Assembly: GCA_035048485.1 (NCBI GenBank)
Contig: CM068586.1
Span: 51,067,667 to 51,131,666 of the forward strand
From: Pteria penguin
Taxonomy: Eukaryota > Mollusca > Bivalvia > Pterioida > Pteriidae
DNA length: 64,000 nucleotides
Direction: 5' to 3'
The notes under the pieces were generated by a model. That model was not told where the DNA came from and did not search any database. It worked only from the letters and a program-made list of their open reading frames with translations. Position 1 is the stretch's first letter. Each line of letters begins with the position of its first letter. Of the stretch, positions 55,101-61,158 are shown in pieces. The translations under genes were made by a program, and so were the position numbers.

Positions 55101-57041
55101 AAAACCATTAGAGATTTCTAACACTTCAAGGTAAAGCAATACCGGTAAAGCCATTAGAGATTTCTAACACTTAAAGGTAAAGCAATACTGGTAAAACCAT
55201 TAGAGATTTCTAACACTTAAAGGTAAAGCAATACTGGTAAAACCATTAGAGATTTCTAACACTTAAAGGTAAAGCAATACTAGTCTGGTAAAACCATTAG
55301 AGATTTCTAACACTTAAAGGTAAAGCAATACTGGTAAAACCATTAGAGATTTCTAACACTTAAAGGTAAAGCAATACAGGTAAAACCATTAGAGATTTCT
55401 AACACTTAAAGGTAAAGCAATACAGGTAAAACCATTAGAGATTTCTAACACTTAAAGGTAAAGCAATACAGGTAAAACCATTAGAGATTTCTAACACTTA
55501 AAGGTAAAGCAATACTGGTAAAACCATTAGAGATTTCTGACACTTAAAGGTAAAGCAATACTGGTAAAACCATTAGAGATTTCTAACACTTAAAGGTAAA
55601 GCAATACAGGTAAAACAATTAGAGATTTCTAACACTTAAAGGTAAAGCAATACTGGTAAAACCATTAGAGATTTCTAACACTTAAAGGTAAAGCAATACA
55701 GGTAAAACCATTAGAGATTTCTAACACTTAAAGGTAAAGCAATACAGGTAAAACCATTAGAGATTTCTAACACTTAGGGGTGTACTCACTCTGTTTTGAA
55801 TTGCTAGGAAAATCTGTAGATTGTTTTTAAGAAATAAATGTATGTATATGTACAACTCTCCAAGGGGCAGGCGTAGTGTAGTAGTTAAGCGCTTGCCTTG
55901 CAGCGCAGTCGATTCGGGTTCGATTCCTGGGTTGCACCACTATGTTTAAGAGGTTGGTAACCTCCTGCTTCCATGTCGCAATGTAACTGAAATATTGTTG
56001 AAAACAACATAAAACACCAATCAACCAACCAACCAACAACTCTCCAAATGTTGATGACTTATTTTCTTAGATTCTGGTCTACAAATGCAGCGGTTCTGAT
56101 GTTGTAGAATATGGAGCATTACTAGCTTTCACGTCGAATTTATTGATCTAATGGGAATTATGAGTGAAGTTTTTCAGATATTAACGATCACTTTTGGATT
56201 GTTTTGCAGACTTCATGCAGGAACAAAGAATGCCAACATGGATTTGAAGGTGTCGTCATCGCAATCTCCCAAATTCCCAGAAGTCTATGACGACGATATC
56301 ATCAAGTTAGTAACACTGCCCAATGGTAGACGACAATTATCGTTTAAGTTTGATCAAATTTCTAATCCAGGGTCCAAGCCAGAATTGAATCAAATTTATG
56401 TAGACATTGTGCAGATTCTCCAAGAGAGGACTAATTTTGCGTCACTCTCTGGACAAGGTGATTATTTACTAGCCCTCGCTAGAATTTTGGAGGTGGCTTA
56501 TTTTAATCAAGGTACAAATGATAAAAGGACGCTTCAAATGTTCGATAAACTAGCTCAGGAGTTGGTGATATTAAAGAAAGCCACTGTACATCAAGAAAAC
56601 GAAATCCAGGACAATTCTAACGATGATAAGTCACCTCAAAGAGAAGGCGACCAATCAGAGACCTCATCTCAGGAAGGTGATAAATCAGAAAACTTGTCTC
56701 AGGAAGGTGATCAATCGCAAGATAATAGCCAAAAACATGACCGGTCATATATAAAGCATTATTTCACTCTACAAGATTTCCTAGAAGAAGAACAAACTTT
56801 ACCGGAACAAAAAGATGTTTCCAGTGATACGCAATCTGATGACATGTTTACGGGAAGCCAAACATTCCAGCCTTTAACAGACGCTCAAAATAATATATTA
56901 GCTCAGGAAAGATATGTAGAAACACTAGAAAGTGGTTTACCGGCGGATGGTAGCACAGTCTCTGTCAAAAGTCATAATATAGAGTCAACCAAAAATAGCA
57001 AGGGGGAGAACTCCGCCAGGAAAGTGAATGATGAGCTATGA
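25076..57041 (+). CDS. EDEM3: EDEM3: ER degradation-enhancing alpha-mannosidase-like protein, complete 22-exon gene
   Basis: Join: 25076-25182, 27350-27395, 28132-28232, 29139-29178, 29974-30086, 31584-31737, 32401-32532, 33750-33855, 34969-35066, 36181-36390, 37061-37144, 39460-39584, 40461-40623, 41001-41200, 41960-42101, 43361-43442, 44138-44247, 44469-44588, 46239-46284, 46760-46939, 49753-50005, 56210-57041. The sum is 3444 nt, 1147 residues, with every phase matching. Layout: signal peptide about 1-26; GH47 domain about 45-490 with FETNIR (E129), DSYYEY (E279), RPEFLEST (E387) and the calcium-site TTEAH (T473); linker; protease-associated domain about 640-785; acidic tail; C-terminal NDEL. 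GH47 EDEM proteins trim mannose from misfolded glycoproteins in the ER lumen for ERAD. The PA domain plus an ER-retrieval end identifies EDEM3 rather than EDEM1 or EDEM2. The tail is longer than in vertebrates (about 930 residues in all, from memory). Confidence 0.97.
26151..26360. mobile_element. MITE with CAGTACAGTC termini, 210 bp
   Basis: The ends are TA|CAGTACAGTCTAGGACTCG and CACTTGGACTGTACTG|TA. The interior (TTTTTCCACCCTCCACAGTT, CCAGGTGTAAATTCAAGAA) differs from the 12413 and 16302 copies but the termini match. In EDEM3 intron 1. Confidence 0.8.
26971..27178. mobile_element. Truncated copy of the 26151 MITE
   Basis: It starts CAGTATAGACCAGGTGTTTG and follows the 26151 copy through CCACATCCAGGTGTGTAATT, GAATGAGCACAGGTTAATTT and TTTTCCCACCGTATTTTGTG, but the right terminal CTGTACTG is lost. 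It is 0.6 kb from its relative, in EDEM3 intron 1. Confidence 0.75.
27350..27395 (+). CDS. EDEM3: EDEM3 exon 2
   Basis: Sixteen residues including [13 protein letters not shown], the opening helix of the GH47 domain. Bounded by TGATTTCAG and ATATG|GTAAGG. Confidence 0.9.
28132..28232 (+). CDS. EDEM3: EDEM3 exon 3
   Basis: It reads [20 protein letters not shown] and then [23 protein letters not shown] is a hallmark of the EDEM subgroup of GH47. Confidence 0.95.
28540..28960. repeat. Minisatellite, 17-bp unit, about 24 copies
   Basis: The unit is CTAACACAGGTGATTGC with small changes (GCTTAATACAGGTGATT, GCCTAAAACAGGTGATT). Alternating variants create a higher-order period of several units. It lies in EDEM3 intron 3. 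Confidence 0.9.
29139..29178 (+). CDS. EDEM3: EDEM3 exon 4
   Basis: Only 40 nt. It encodes [13 protein letters not shown], the conserved [10 protein letters not shown] motif of GH47 enzymes. Bounded by CATTTTCAG and GCG|GTAGGT. Confidence 0.95.
29326..29543. mobile_element. MITE with about 54-bp inverted ends
   Basis: The left end starts TACTGGTAGTGTACCAGTTA and continues CCGGCTAAGAC. The right end is its reverse complement with few mismatches. The unique centre is about 110 bp. No coding potential. It lies in EDEM3 intron 4. Confidence 0.75.
29719..29895. mobile_element. MITE-like hairpin, about 177 bp
   Basis: Left TTTTGCCAATTTTAAATGAT plus GTAAGGGG is mirrored at the right (CCCCTTACATCATGTAAAAT then TGGCAAAA). 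TTCCGGACAAA and TTTGTCCGG also pair. It lies in EDEM3 intron 4, 175 bp after the previous MITE. Confidence 0.65.
29974..30086 (+). CDS. EDEM3: EDEM3 exon 5: catalytic FETNIR
   Basis: It starts [20 protein letters not shown] and ends [11 protein letters not shown]. The glutamate of FETNIR (E129 here) is the conserved catalytic acid of the EDEM group. The donor is CTGGG|GTGAGT. Confidence 0.97.
30349..31468. mobile_element. Tigger/pogo-like non-autonomous DNA transposon, 1.12 kb
   Basis: The ends are TA|CAGTGATGCTCTGTTAATC and GATTAATGGAGCATCGCTG|TA (reverse complement CAGCGATGCTCCATTAATC). The subterminal TTTTCTGGATAAA text is also inverted at the two ends. The interior has no long open frame. 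CAGT termini with TA duplications fit the pogo/Tigger group. It lies in EDEM3 intron 5. Confidence 0.8.
31584..31737 (+). CDS. EDEM3: EDEM3 exon 6
   Basis: It contains [15 protein letters not shown] and [22 protein letters not shown] and LLPAF.T..G.PYP are invariant GH47 segments lining the active site. Confidence 0.97.
32401..32532 (+). CDS. EDEM3: EDEM3 exon 7
   Basis: It reads [20 protein letters not shown] then [20 protein letters not shown]. The TACAGT.ILEF.ALSR.TG core is conserved in EDEM proteins. Phase 0 on both sides. Confidence 0.97.
32690..32900 (+). repeat. Partial SINE body
   Basis: It has TTAAGATGAGACAGCATGAA, GTGTCACGGTATACG and GTGGGTCCGTTGCGTAGG, matching the SINE body. 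A short tail piece (CAATCACGACGCAGGTG / CAATCATGACGAAGGTG) is duplicated. It lies in EDEM3 intron 7. Confidence 0.55.
33420..33715. repeat. Minisatellite, 30-bp unit, about 10 copies, ending 34 bp before exon 8
   Basis: The unit is GCTTTGTCAAGATTTTAACA then TTTCATGATA. Because the unit is 30 bp, one frame stays open and reads through as a repeated [10 protein letters not shown] peptide. The last unit is within the normal range for branch-point and acceptor signals of exon 8. Confidence 0.9.
33750..33855 (+). CDS. EDEM3: EDEM3 exon 8
   Basis: It starts [20 protein letters not shown] and ends [12 protein letters not shown]. The frame is set by phase agreement with exons 7 and 9. The acceptor is ATACCGCAG with a weak pyrimidine tract. 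Confidence 0.95.
34072..34310. repeat. Dispersed repeat fragment
   Basis: Bounded by TTATGCCCCCAGATTGATAG and GTTGGGGGCATTAGTGTTTC, so the ends are loosely inverted (GCCCCC / GGGGGC). It contains CTATAACTTTTGAACCATGA and GACCTTGACAATGACC. A related copy lies at 57170-57330. Confidence 0.5.
34969..35066 (+). CDS. EDEM3: EDEM3 exon 9: [13 protein letters not shown]
   Basis: It reads [20 protein letters not shown] then [13 protein letters not shown]. The [12 protein letters not shown] block carries a conserved active-site acid of GH47 (E279 in this protein). Confidence 0.97.
35310..35580 (+). repeat. tRNA-derived SINE
   Basis: It has a diverged head (GATGAAGTCGTTGACTGGTG, GGTTTGAGTTCG) and a good body (TCTTTCATATGAGACAGTAA, GTGTCACGGTAGGCGTGGCA), with a tail CAATAATCAATCAATG. 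It stands immediately before another copy. Confidence 0.75.
35592..35870 (+). repeat. tRNA-derived SINE, near full length, tandem with the previous one
   Basis: The head is GTGGATAAGGTTCTCGGCTC, the B box GGTTTGACTCCC, and the body GTCACGGTAGGCGTGGCATG. The tail is (CAAT)n. The two SINEs are head-to-tail in EDEM3 intron 9, the first being older. Confidence 0.85.
36181..36390 (+). CDS. EDEM3: EDEM3 exon 10
   Basis: Seventy codons starting [20 protein letters not shown], with [13 protein letters not shown] and [13 protein letters not shown]. The [10 protein letters not shown] and HNFLPE motifs are typical of EDEM proteins (W replaces the usual F here). Confidence 0.97.
36486..36757 (+). repeat. 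tRNA-derived SINE, well preserved
   Basis: The head is GCTGGTGTGGTTAGTGGATA then AGGTGCTCGGCTTGTGACC. The body is TTCTGTCTTTCGGATGAGAC and AGATGCCGTTACCATATAC. It inserts just after exon 10, in EDEM3 intron 10. Confidence 0.85.
37061..37144 (+). CDS. EDEM3: EDEM3 exon 11: RPEFLEST
   Basis: It reads [20 protein letters not shown] then [14 protein letters not shown] is the GH47 segment with a catalytic acid (E387). Phase 0 on both sides, donor AGG|GTATGT. Confidence 0.97.
37195..38830. repeat. Tandem repeat, about 147 bp, 9-10 units
   Basis: The units contain GTGGTCCCAAAATCTTGTTC, TCCCAGAGACCTAATTATGG and GGTGGTCTAGTTGTGCATGT. TAGCTCTACTGGTCTCGACC at the left and GTAGAGCTCCAGTCTCGAC at the right form loose outer boundaries, as in a dispersed composite repeat. 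It fills most of EDEM3 intron 11 and makes long accidental open frames. Confidence 0.9.
39460..39584 (+). CDS. EDEM3: EDEM3 exon 12
   Basis: It reads [20 protein letters not shown], then [14 protein letters not shown] and ends GKHEDQ across the splice. ATGDP.YLE.G and RVPCG.AA.KD are EDEM signatures. Confidence 0.97.
39650..39930 (-). repeat. tRNA-derived SINE
   Basis: Minus-strand copy: GATTGATTATTGTTTTTCAT tail, then ATGGCATCTGCCTGATGCAT and GAAGCAGTGAGGGATCTTTT, ending with the reversed head (CATCCACTGTACTAACTTGC). Diverged. In EDEM3 intron 12. Confidence 0.75.
40461..40623 (+). CDS. EDEM3: EDEM3 exon 13: end of GH47 domain, TTEAH
   Basis: It reads [20 protein letters not shown] and [17 protein letters not shown]. 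The conserved threonine of TTEAH coordinates the active-site calcium in GH47 enzymes. The exon ends the catalytic domain at about residue 493. Confidence 0.97.
41001..41200 (+). CDS. EDEM3: EDEM3 exon 14: acidic linker
   Basis: It contains an E-rich run ([14 protein letters not shown]) and [20 protein letters not shown]. The TCPN and following segment correspond to the EDEM3 linker after the GH47 domain. Confidence 0.93.
41960..42101 (+). CDS. EDEM3: EDEM3 exon 15
   Basis: It reads [20 protein letters not shown] and [20 protein letters not shown]. The L.A.(E/D)F...N and DGR.QL.H.A elements are typical of EDEM3 between the GH47 and PA domains. Confidence 0.95.
42337..42602 (-). repeat. tRNA-derived SINE
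   Basis: Minus strand: TATGGTATCTGCCTGATGTA, CTGAAGCATTGAGGGATCTT, TCTCATCTGAAAGGCAGAAC, and a reversed head with GAGCCGAGCACCTCATCCAC. In EDEM3 intron 15. Confidence 0.8.
43361..43442 (+). CDS. EDEM3: EDEM3 exon 16
   Basis: It reads [20 protein letters not shown] and ends [20 protein letters not shown] is highly conserved in EDEM3 and is not found in EDEM1 or EDEM2. Confidence 0.95.
44138..44247 (+). CDS. EDEM3: EDEM3 exon 17: start of PA domain
   Basis: It reads [20 protein letters not shown] then [24 protein letters not shown] is a conserved opening strand of the EDEM3 protease-associated domain. Confidence 0.95.
44469..44588 (+). CDS. EDEM3: EDEM3 exon 18: PA domain
   Basis: Forty codons with [20 protein letters not shown] and [13 protein letters not shown]...C..L.NP and I.L..RG.C.F..K are the standard PA-domain motifs, including two cysteines. 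Confidence 0.97.
44640..45355. repeat. Dispersed and tandem GACCTTGAC-type repeat
   Basis: About four units of 140-150 bp share CCTTAACCATAACTTTTGAA, CATACTACACATGTGTATTC and GACCTTGACATTTGA. Flanks carry GTCCGCTGTCCGTCCGTCTG. It resembles the pieces at 34072 and 57170. In EDEM3 intron 18. Confidence 0.75.
45400..45668 (-). repeat. tRNA-derived SINE, diverged
   Basis: Minus strand: GATTGATTGATTAATTTTAT, TATGGTGATGGCATCTGCTT, GACCCATCCGAAGGGATCTT and reversed head ACACCTCATCCACCGAG. In EDEM3 intron 18. Confidence 0.75.
45665..46080. repeat. Minisatellite, 65-bp unit, about 6 copies
   Basis: The unit contains ACTGAGAATATTCTACTTCA, TAACCCTACACACTTATCCC and GAACCTGAACATGTGTTTAC. Copies differ by a few substitutions, the last by more. 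It follows directly on the SINE. In EDEM3 intron 18. Confidence 0.95.
46239..46284 (+). CDS. EDEM3: EDEM3 exon 19: PA domain
   Basis: [15 protein letters not shown], the A.N.Q..GA.GGIV helix-strand that is diagnostic of PA domains. Only 46 nt, donor ATTG|GTAAGT, phase 1. Confidence 0.97.
46760..46939 (+). CDS. EDEM3: EDEM3 exon 20: end of PA domain
   Basis: It reads [20 protein letters not shown], then IKIP-type text ([20 protein letters not shown]). MSGDG and IPM.FLF..EG are the final PA elements. Ends phase 1 at GAAG|GTAAGA. Confidence 0.97.
47067..49129 (-). mobile_element. Tigger/jerky-like DNA transposon with decayed transposase, 2.06 kb
   Basis: The ends are TA|CAGTGAAAACTGTCCAGAC and GCTTTGGACAGTTTACACTG|TA (reverse complement CAGTGTAAACTGTCC). 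On the minus strand around 48580-48655 is [20 protein letters not shown], which matches the DQG.I..FK..YR motif of DDE_1 (Tigger/pogo/jerky) transposases. Further on, [16 protein letters not shown] and [15 protein letters not shown] (48120-48300) resemble the C-terminal tail of such enzymes. The 5' part of the transposase is gone. It lies in EDEM3 intron 20. Confidence 0.85.
47189..48032. mobile_element. Second DNA transposon nested in the Tigger-like element, about 0.84 kb
   Basis: The inverted ends are ATACCGTATATACTCGCCTA and (right, reversed) ATACCGTATATACTCGCTTA, followed on both sides by TATAAG.ACGA. The interior has no transposase. It cuts the outer element between its left end and the transposase remnant. 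TA or TATA flanks allow several target-duplication readings. Confidence 0.8.
49753..50005 (+). CDS. EDEM3: EDEM3 exon 21: linker after the PA domain
   Basis: It starts [20 protein letters not shown] and contains [18 protein letters not shown], similar to the late EDEM3 segment before the tail. The last bases, AAAGCAATACAG|GTAAAC, are the first unit of the 46-bp array that follows. Phase 2. Confidence 0.92.
51063..52647 (+). mobile_element. TTAA-flanked DNA element inserted in the minisatellite, 1585 bp
   Basis: The array text CTTAA|AGGTAAAG is broken as CTTAA|AGGCCGAG ... ATATCGGCCT|TTAAAGG, so TTAA is duplicated (51059-51062 and 52648-52651). The terminal repeat is short: AGGCCGA at both ends, with an inner inverted GAAAAT..GGTGGTAG. 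TTAA duplications are known for piggyBac and Kolobok elements; Kolobok ends are recalled to begin RRG, which AGG fits. No transposase was recognised. It carries one frameshifted open frame (51420-52005). Confidence 0.85.
51420..52005 (+). pseudogene. Frameshifted element protein with Cys cluster and P2X7-tail-like end
   Basis: The frame starting at 51420 runs 121 codons and has a CPLCLCRPC cluster. The frame that continues the coding sense starts near 51733 and ends at TAA 52003-52005 with [18 protein letters not shown] and PYMGHMWE. The two frames overlap, so one frameshift near 51728-51735 separates them. The closing pattern, P-C-(hydrophobic)2-..-R-..-P-...-Y-.-G, resembles the cytosolic C-terminal domain of P2X7 receptors and related stand-alone invertebrate proteins. 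That similarity is from memory and weak. Whether the protein mobilises the element or is cargo cannot be told. Confidence 0.5.
55865..56040 (+). repeat. SINE of the second family
   Basis: It has GGCAGGCGTAGTGTAGTAGT then TAAGCGCTTGCCTTGCAGC, a B box GGGTTCGATTCC and the same body and CAATCAACCAACCAACC tail as the nested copy at 21317. It lies in EDEM3 intron 21 between the array and exon 22. Confidence 0.85.
56210..57041 (+). CDS. EDEM3: EDEM3 exon 22: tail and ER retrieval signal
   Basis: It follows TTGGATTGTTTTGCAG and completes a split arginine. It has 276 residues, including a predicted folded part ([31 protein letters not shown]), then a Q/S/E/D-rich tail with three copies of an S.EGD(Q/K)S motif near residues 1025-1055, and ends KVNDEL before the TGA at 57039-57041. 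NDEL is a plausible KDEL-receptor ligand in place of the vertebrate KDEL. Confidence 0.95.
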
Positions 57042-57861
57042 ATGTGTTGTGATTTCTCTCATGTGGTTTCAGCATGTTGTAGATTTTGTTAGGGATTGCC
57101 AAACAGTAATCTTATTTATTCCTTTAATCATGATAGTTGTATAAGACATATGGCTTTAAGAAAATTTTCATGCCCCCAAGGTAGCTTATTGTTTTTAGTC
57201 TGTCTGTCTGTTACAAGTGTAATCTTTGTAATATTTATTTGATATGGGATATGAACTATATATGGCAGACATGCTTCACTGGTAAGGCCTTTTGAAATGA
57301 GGTCAAGGTCACTGACCTTGACCTACTTACCAGAAATAGCTGCTTATGAGGTGTAATTGTCAACATAAAGGTACCTTGGTGACAGCTAATAGTTAATTGT
57401 TATATTTTTCCTAAATATCAAATTGCAACAAATTTTATGACAGTAGGGTGGTCATTATTGTCACAATAGACCATTGTAAAAACTATCATTATTAGCTTGA
57501 AGTTCAGAAACTAGGAGAGATTAAGTAAAGGATGAGGAGGTATAAGTTAATTAAATGATGTGTCAGATTCTGTGGGCATGTGTCCTTTGACTTGTCTGCC
57601 TATCAGTTGCTAACTTATACATAGTGGCTTATAAATACAACTGAATTAAAATACAAAAAATGACATACAAAAGATAACACTTGTTCTTGCAATGAAAATT
57701 CTAGTTTTTTATGTTTTTATAATGGGACTTACATGTATTTATAACCATGGTTTCTCTGATTGATGCATATATTGATGATGAATAAAACAAAAAAATCATT
57801 AATTTTTCATTTCATAAAAGTGCTAATTTTGTTATCAGTATTTGTTTGGTATTTTGTGTAG
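57042..57861. other. EDEM3 3' untranslated region
   Basis: AT-rich with no open frame. AATAAA at 57781-57786 is the first canonical poly(A) signal after the stop. A GACCTTGACC-rich dispersed repeat sits at about 57170-57330. Confidence 0.6.
57781..57786 (+). promoter_or_regulatory. EDEM3: EDEM3 poly(A) signal candidate
   Basis: AATAAA lies 740 bp after the stop codon and is the first canonical hexamer downstream. The following sequence is A-rich then T-rich. Confidence 0.5.
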
Positions 57862-58021
57862 TTAAAGCTCTTCGTATCTCCTTCTGTGTAGTCTCACTTG
57901 AATCTTGTAAAATTCTTTATCTGAGACTCTCAGTACATAGGGCAATGCTATATGAATTGTGAATATCTTCTGATTTGTGTCCCTCTTCTGCTTGTTGACT
58001 ACATAAACTTCTTTTAGTTGT
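57862..58021 (-). CDS. Candidate terminal exon of a convergent unknown gene
   Basis: On the minus strand, after an AG at 58023-58022, 52 codons stay open to a TAA at 57862-57864. They read QLKEVYVVNKQKRDTNQKIF and end KIQVRLHRRRYEEL, with a sensible alternation of hydrophobic and charged residues. The acceptor context is poor. It would need a phase-2 partner, whereas the exon at 59943-59986 ends in phase 0, so an exon may be missing between them. Product not recognised. Confidence 0.3.
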
Positions 58022-59942
58022 CTCAAAGTGTATAATGTGATTTATCTATTAGTATTATTACCTTTGAGACGACCCCTTACATAATGAATTCTTTTTAACA
58101 ATACATGCATGTTGTTGGGGTGCAGATGTTATTGCAATCACCGGTGCAATTTTTTCATCTTGGAATTTTTATTCCAGATTTATTACTTCTCTATGGAGTC
58201 TGCCTTGATGCCTTTGATCCCTCAGTAGGAGGAAACTAAGGTTGAAAGGTAATTGCCATATTATTAGAATTCACTTGTTTCCATGGTGGTAACCATGTCA
58301 AAATGTTGTGTAAACAAACACTCTGTTATCTTTACATTACACAAATTTTACCAGTAAAATGAACGACATGAATTTATTGTAGAACATATCTAAGTTGCTA
58401 TATTTAGCTTTATATGTTTTTCATGTATGGAATAGTCTTGGGTATACTAGTGATACTAAGTGGAATAAATAATGTATTATTTTCAAAGTCGTGTCAAAAA
58501 CAAAGAAAATCTCTTTTTCAAAATTTGCTTCAGAAAGTAGTCATGTATGCTTTTTATCCTATTGGTTCAATTTTGTAAAGCCAAGTTTTTTTCCGGGGTG
58601 GGTAGGTATCTGACATCATAACCTTTGCGATGTCGAACAATCCCTATAGAAGCATCATTTTTGTCCCCACATTTCCTATGATTTTACATCAGCATCCATA
58701 GAACTGATCCACGTAGGGGTTATACTATGTCAGATACACACTCAAAGGGGAGATAACTCTTTTTTTAATTATGAAATAAGCCAATGATTTATATTTTACA
58801 AAAACCTTGAATTTATTTTTTAAAAGAATTTCATTAGTAACTTTTCCTGAATCTCTCAGACAGTGTCTTACGGACATTGAATATTGCTGTAAGGAAGTTT
58901 TGAAATCTGTTTATTGTAGTAAAGTATTACATTGTCTTCCGACTCGATATTCAATCAAAATAACTTACCAAGAGTTATTAGGATGTGTTTATTTGTTAGT
59001 CCTGTGTATCTATTTATGCTGTAATTACTTGTTTTGACAAAAAATTGAGTAGTAATTTTTATACTGTAATTCATTTACTTTTAATGAGAACTTAAGTTCG
59101 TGAGTTTGATCATTTCTGTGGAAAATAAAATCCTGCTTGCCCGCGATTTGACCATTAGAATGTTGCTTCTCACAAAATTTATCTGAGGGTATAATTATAT
59201 GTGTATACATTTACATCCACATCTACGTTGATAATCCGTAAGGAGTTGGTTGACCCATTACACAAATGAATACAAAATACAATGTATAAACAAAATGAGA
59301 TCATGGGAAATATGAAGTTACATGAATAATAAGAGATTTAAAGTTATAAAGTAAATTTTGATTTCATACATAGAAGAATGGCATTTTAAAGAAAACTTCA
59401 GAAAAAAATAGGATTCACTAAACACTGCTTCACATGGTTATTTATCTTAGTCTACCAAGTGAGCATTCAGTTCCATTCAGGCCTCTTGTTTTATATTATT
59501 TTGATAATTGTTATTCAGATTCTGATGAAACAATTGTAGTTGTAGAGCTTTTTATTCACATTTACCTTTGTGATTTATGTAAATCTTCCTGCTCTTACAC
59601 TTTCTCATTTTCATTTGAATACGATTTTTTTTTGTCTTCAGTGTACTGTTCTTAGCGGGTATTAATTTCTATGTCTATCCATTTTTTTTATTATGCCCAC
59701 ACTTTATCCTTTCTCATTTAATACTATGTGTATTTATGATTTATTGTATGTGTATGGTTTATTTCAATCATTATATCGTATAGTGTGATGAGTAAATCGA
59801 ACATAATACTTCATTACATGTACATTGTATTTCATAGAATTTTGAAAATAAAATCATCATGAAAGAATAAATTTGGAGTTAACTTACTGACTTTTGACTA
59901 ATTCACTGAGTAAAGTTTCATTTCCACTATTATTAAGCTAAC

Positions 59943-61158
59943 CTTTGTTTCATACTCTGACTCATCAGCCCAGGCTTCTTGATTTCCTGTTGGGATGAGA
60001 AGGCAAAAATGTTGTGAAATAGCACATATACACTGGTATTTAAAAGATATATCATCATGTTTGATAGGTCTGTTGCAATGTGGGTAAAACTTGTAGAGAA
60101 TGCTTTAGAAAGTTGCCACCACTTTCTAGATAACATCAACAGAATGGTGCCACCACATAGAATGCACCAGAAAGGTGTCACCACTTTCTAGATAATACCA
60201 ACAGAATGGTGCCACCACCTTTTAGAATGTACTAGGAAGGTGTCACCACTTTCTAGTTAACACCAACAGAATGGTGCCACCACCTTACAGAATGCTCCAG
60301 GAAGGTGTCACCACTTTCTAGATAACACCAACAGAATCGTGCCACCACTTTATAGAATGCACCAGGAAGGTGTCACCTCTTTATAGATAACACCAACAGA
60401 AATGCCACCAACTTATACAATGCATCAGGAAAGTGTCACCACATTGTATAAAGCACCAGAACCAGAATGTTGTCACCACCCTACAGAATGCACTAGAAAG
60501 GTACCACTACCTTACAGAATGTAACAGAAAGGTGCTGTAACTTTATAGAATGCACCAGGAAGGTGTTACCACCTTACAGAATGCACTAGAAACGTGCCAT
60601 CACTTTACACAATGCATCAGGAAGGTGTTACCACCTTACAGTATGCACCAGAAAGGTGCCATCACTTTACACAATGCATTACCTAATTGGTCACATATCC
60701 TTATGAGGCATTTTTAGATCAATATCAATAAACCCTTAATTAGCTTCTGCCGCTATTAGTATGGTGTGGGATGGTCTTTTGGGTTTCTTGTTGAACAATT
60801 GAAAATTTCGCTGATGTCTACATTAAATCCATAGAAGTGTTATTGTTGTAATGTGTTTAACAGCAGTACTGGAAATCTAATGCCTCATTTTTGTCATGTT
60901 CATTTGTATCTATTTCATGTTGTGTCAACAATATTTCATTAACAAAGGGCCTCAGTTTTTCCCATACAAAAAAACCCCAACAAGCTGTCAAGGGTACTAA
61001 AACCTGGTACTTCTCAGTCAACGGCAAAACATGTTTCTGACTACATCGTCTCTGTCAAGTCAAAGTCTTGTTTGGGAAATGCAGCAGTATACCTGCTGCA
61101 GATTTTCTTCCCAGAATTTTCTGCATAGTGGTGAGATATTGCTGGTGTGGTATTAATC
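59943..61158 (-). CDS. Two consecutive candidate exons of an unknown gene
   Basis: Join on the minus strand: 61158-61093, 59986-59943. The first exon follows TTGCATTTTTAG, reads LIPHQQYLTTMQKILGRKSA plus A, and ends GCAG|GTATAC in phase 1. The second follows CATCCCAACAG, completes a glycine and reads NQEAWADESEYETK up to AAAG|GTTAGC. Phases agree. The peptide is not recognised. The intron holds a 60-bp minisatellite. Earlier exons must lie to the right of 61158. Confidence 0.35.
60080..60680. repeat. Minisatellite, about 60 bp (with shorter 40-bp forms), 10-12 units
   Basis: The units contain GGTGTCACCACTTTCTAGAT, AACACCAACAGAATGGTGCC and ACCACCTTACAGAATGCACC. Later units are shortened. The spacing and text vary more than in the other arrays. 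Confidence 0.85.

Larger units (their letters stand above)
50006..55780. repeat. Giant 46-bp minisatellite made of copies of the exon 21 donor site, about 90 units
   Basis: The unit is AAAGGTAAAGCAATACAGGT then AAAACCATTAGAGATTTCTA and ACACTT. A 51-bp variant has ATACTAGTCTGGTAAAA. Unit 1 overlaps the end of exon 21, so AAAGCAATACAG|GTAAA in each unit copies the real exon/intron junction. A second donor-like word, AAAG|GTAAAG, also recurs. The array is split at 51063-52647 by an inserted element. Blocks repeat at higher order: a GGTGAAGC variant at 50783 and 52933, and a CTTCAGGG variant block at 53911 and 54703 (792 bp apart). It fills intron 21. Confidence 0.97.

Noticed and set aside
50006..55780. 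CRISPR-like appearance of a regular 46-bp repeat
   Set aside because: The units are contiguous with no unique spacers, and the host is an animal. The unit derives from a splice junction.
56151..56209. Start codon at 56151 in frame with EDEM3 exon 22
   Set aside because: The sequence 56151-56209 is intron ending in TTGTTTTGCAG. The exon phase matches exon 21 exactly, so the upstream ATG is accidental.
58180..58250. Possible plus-strand exon after TTTTTATTCCAG with LLLLYGVCLDAFDPSVGG
   Set aside because: It lies beyond the EDEM3 stop and poly(A) signal. From exon 21 the frame would stop after ten codons, and there is no other partner exon.
58590..58765. Second copy of the 634-788 MITE
   Set aside because: Only one arm (GAGTTATCTCCCC and GTATCTGACAT) matches and the left arm is shorter, so it is too weak to list as an element.
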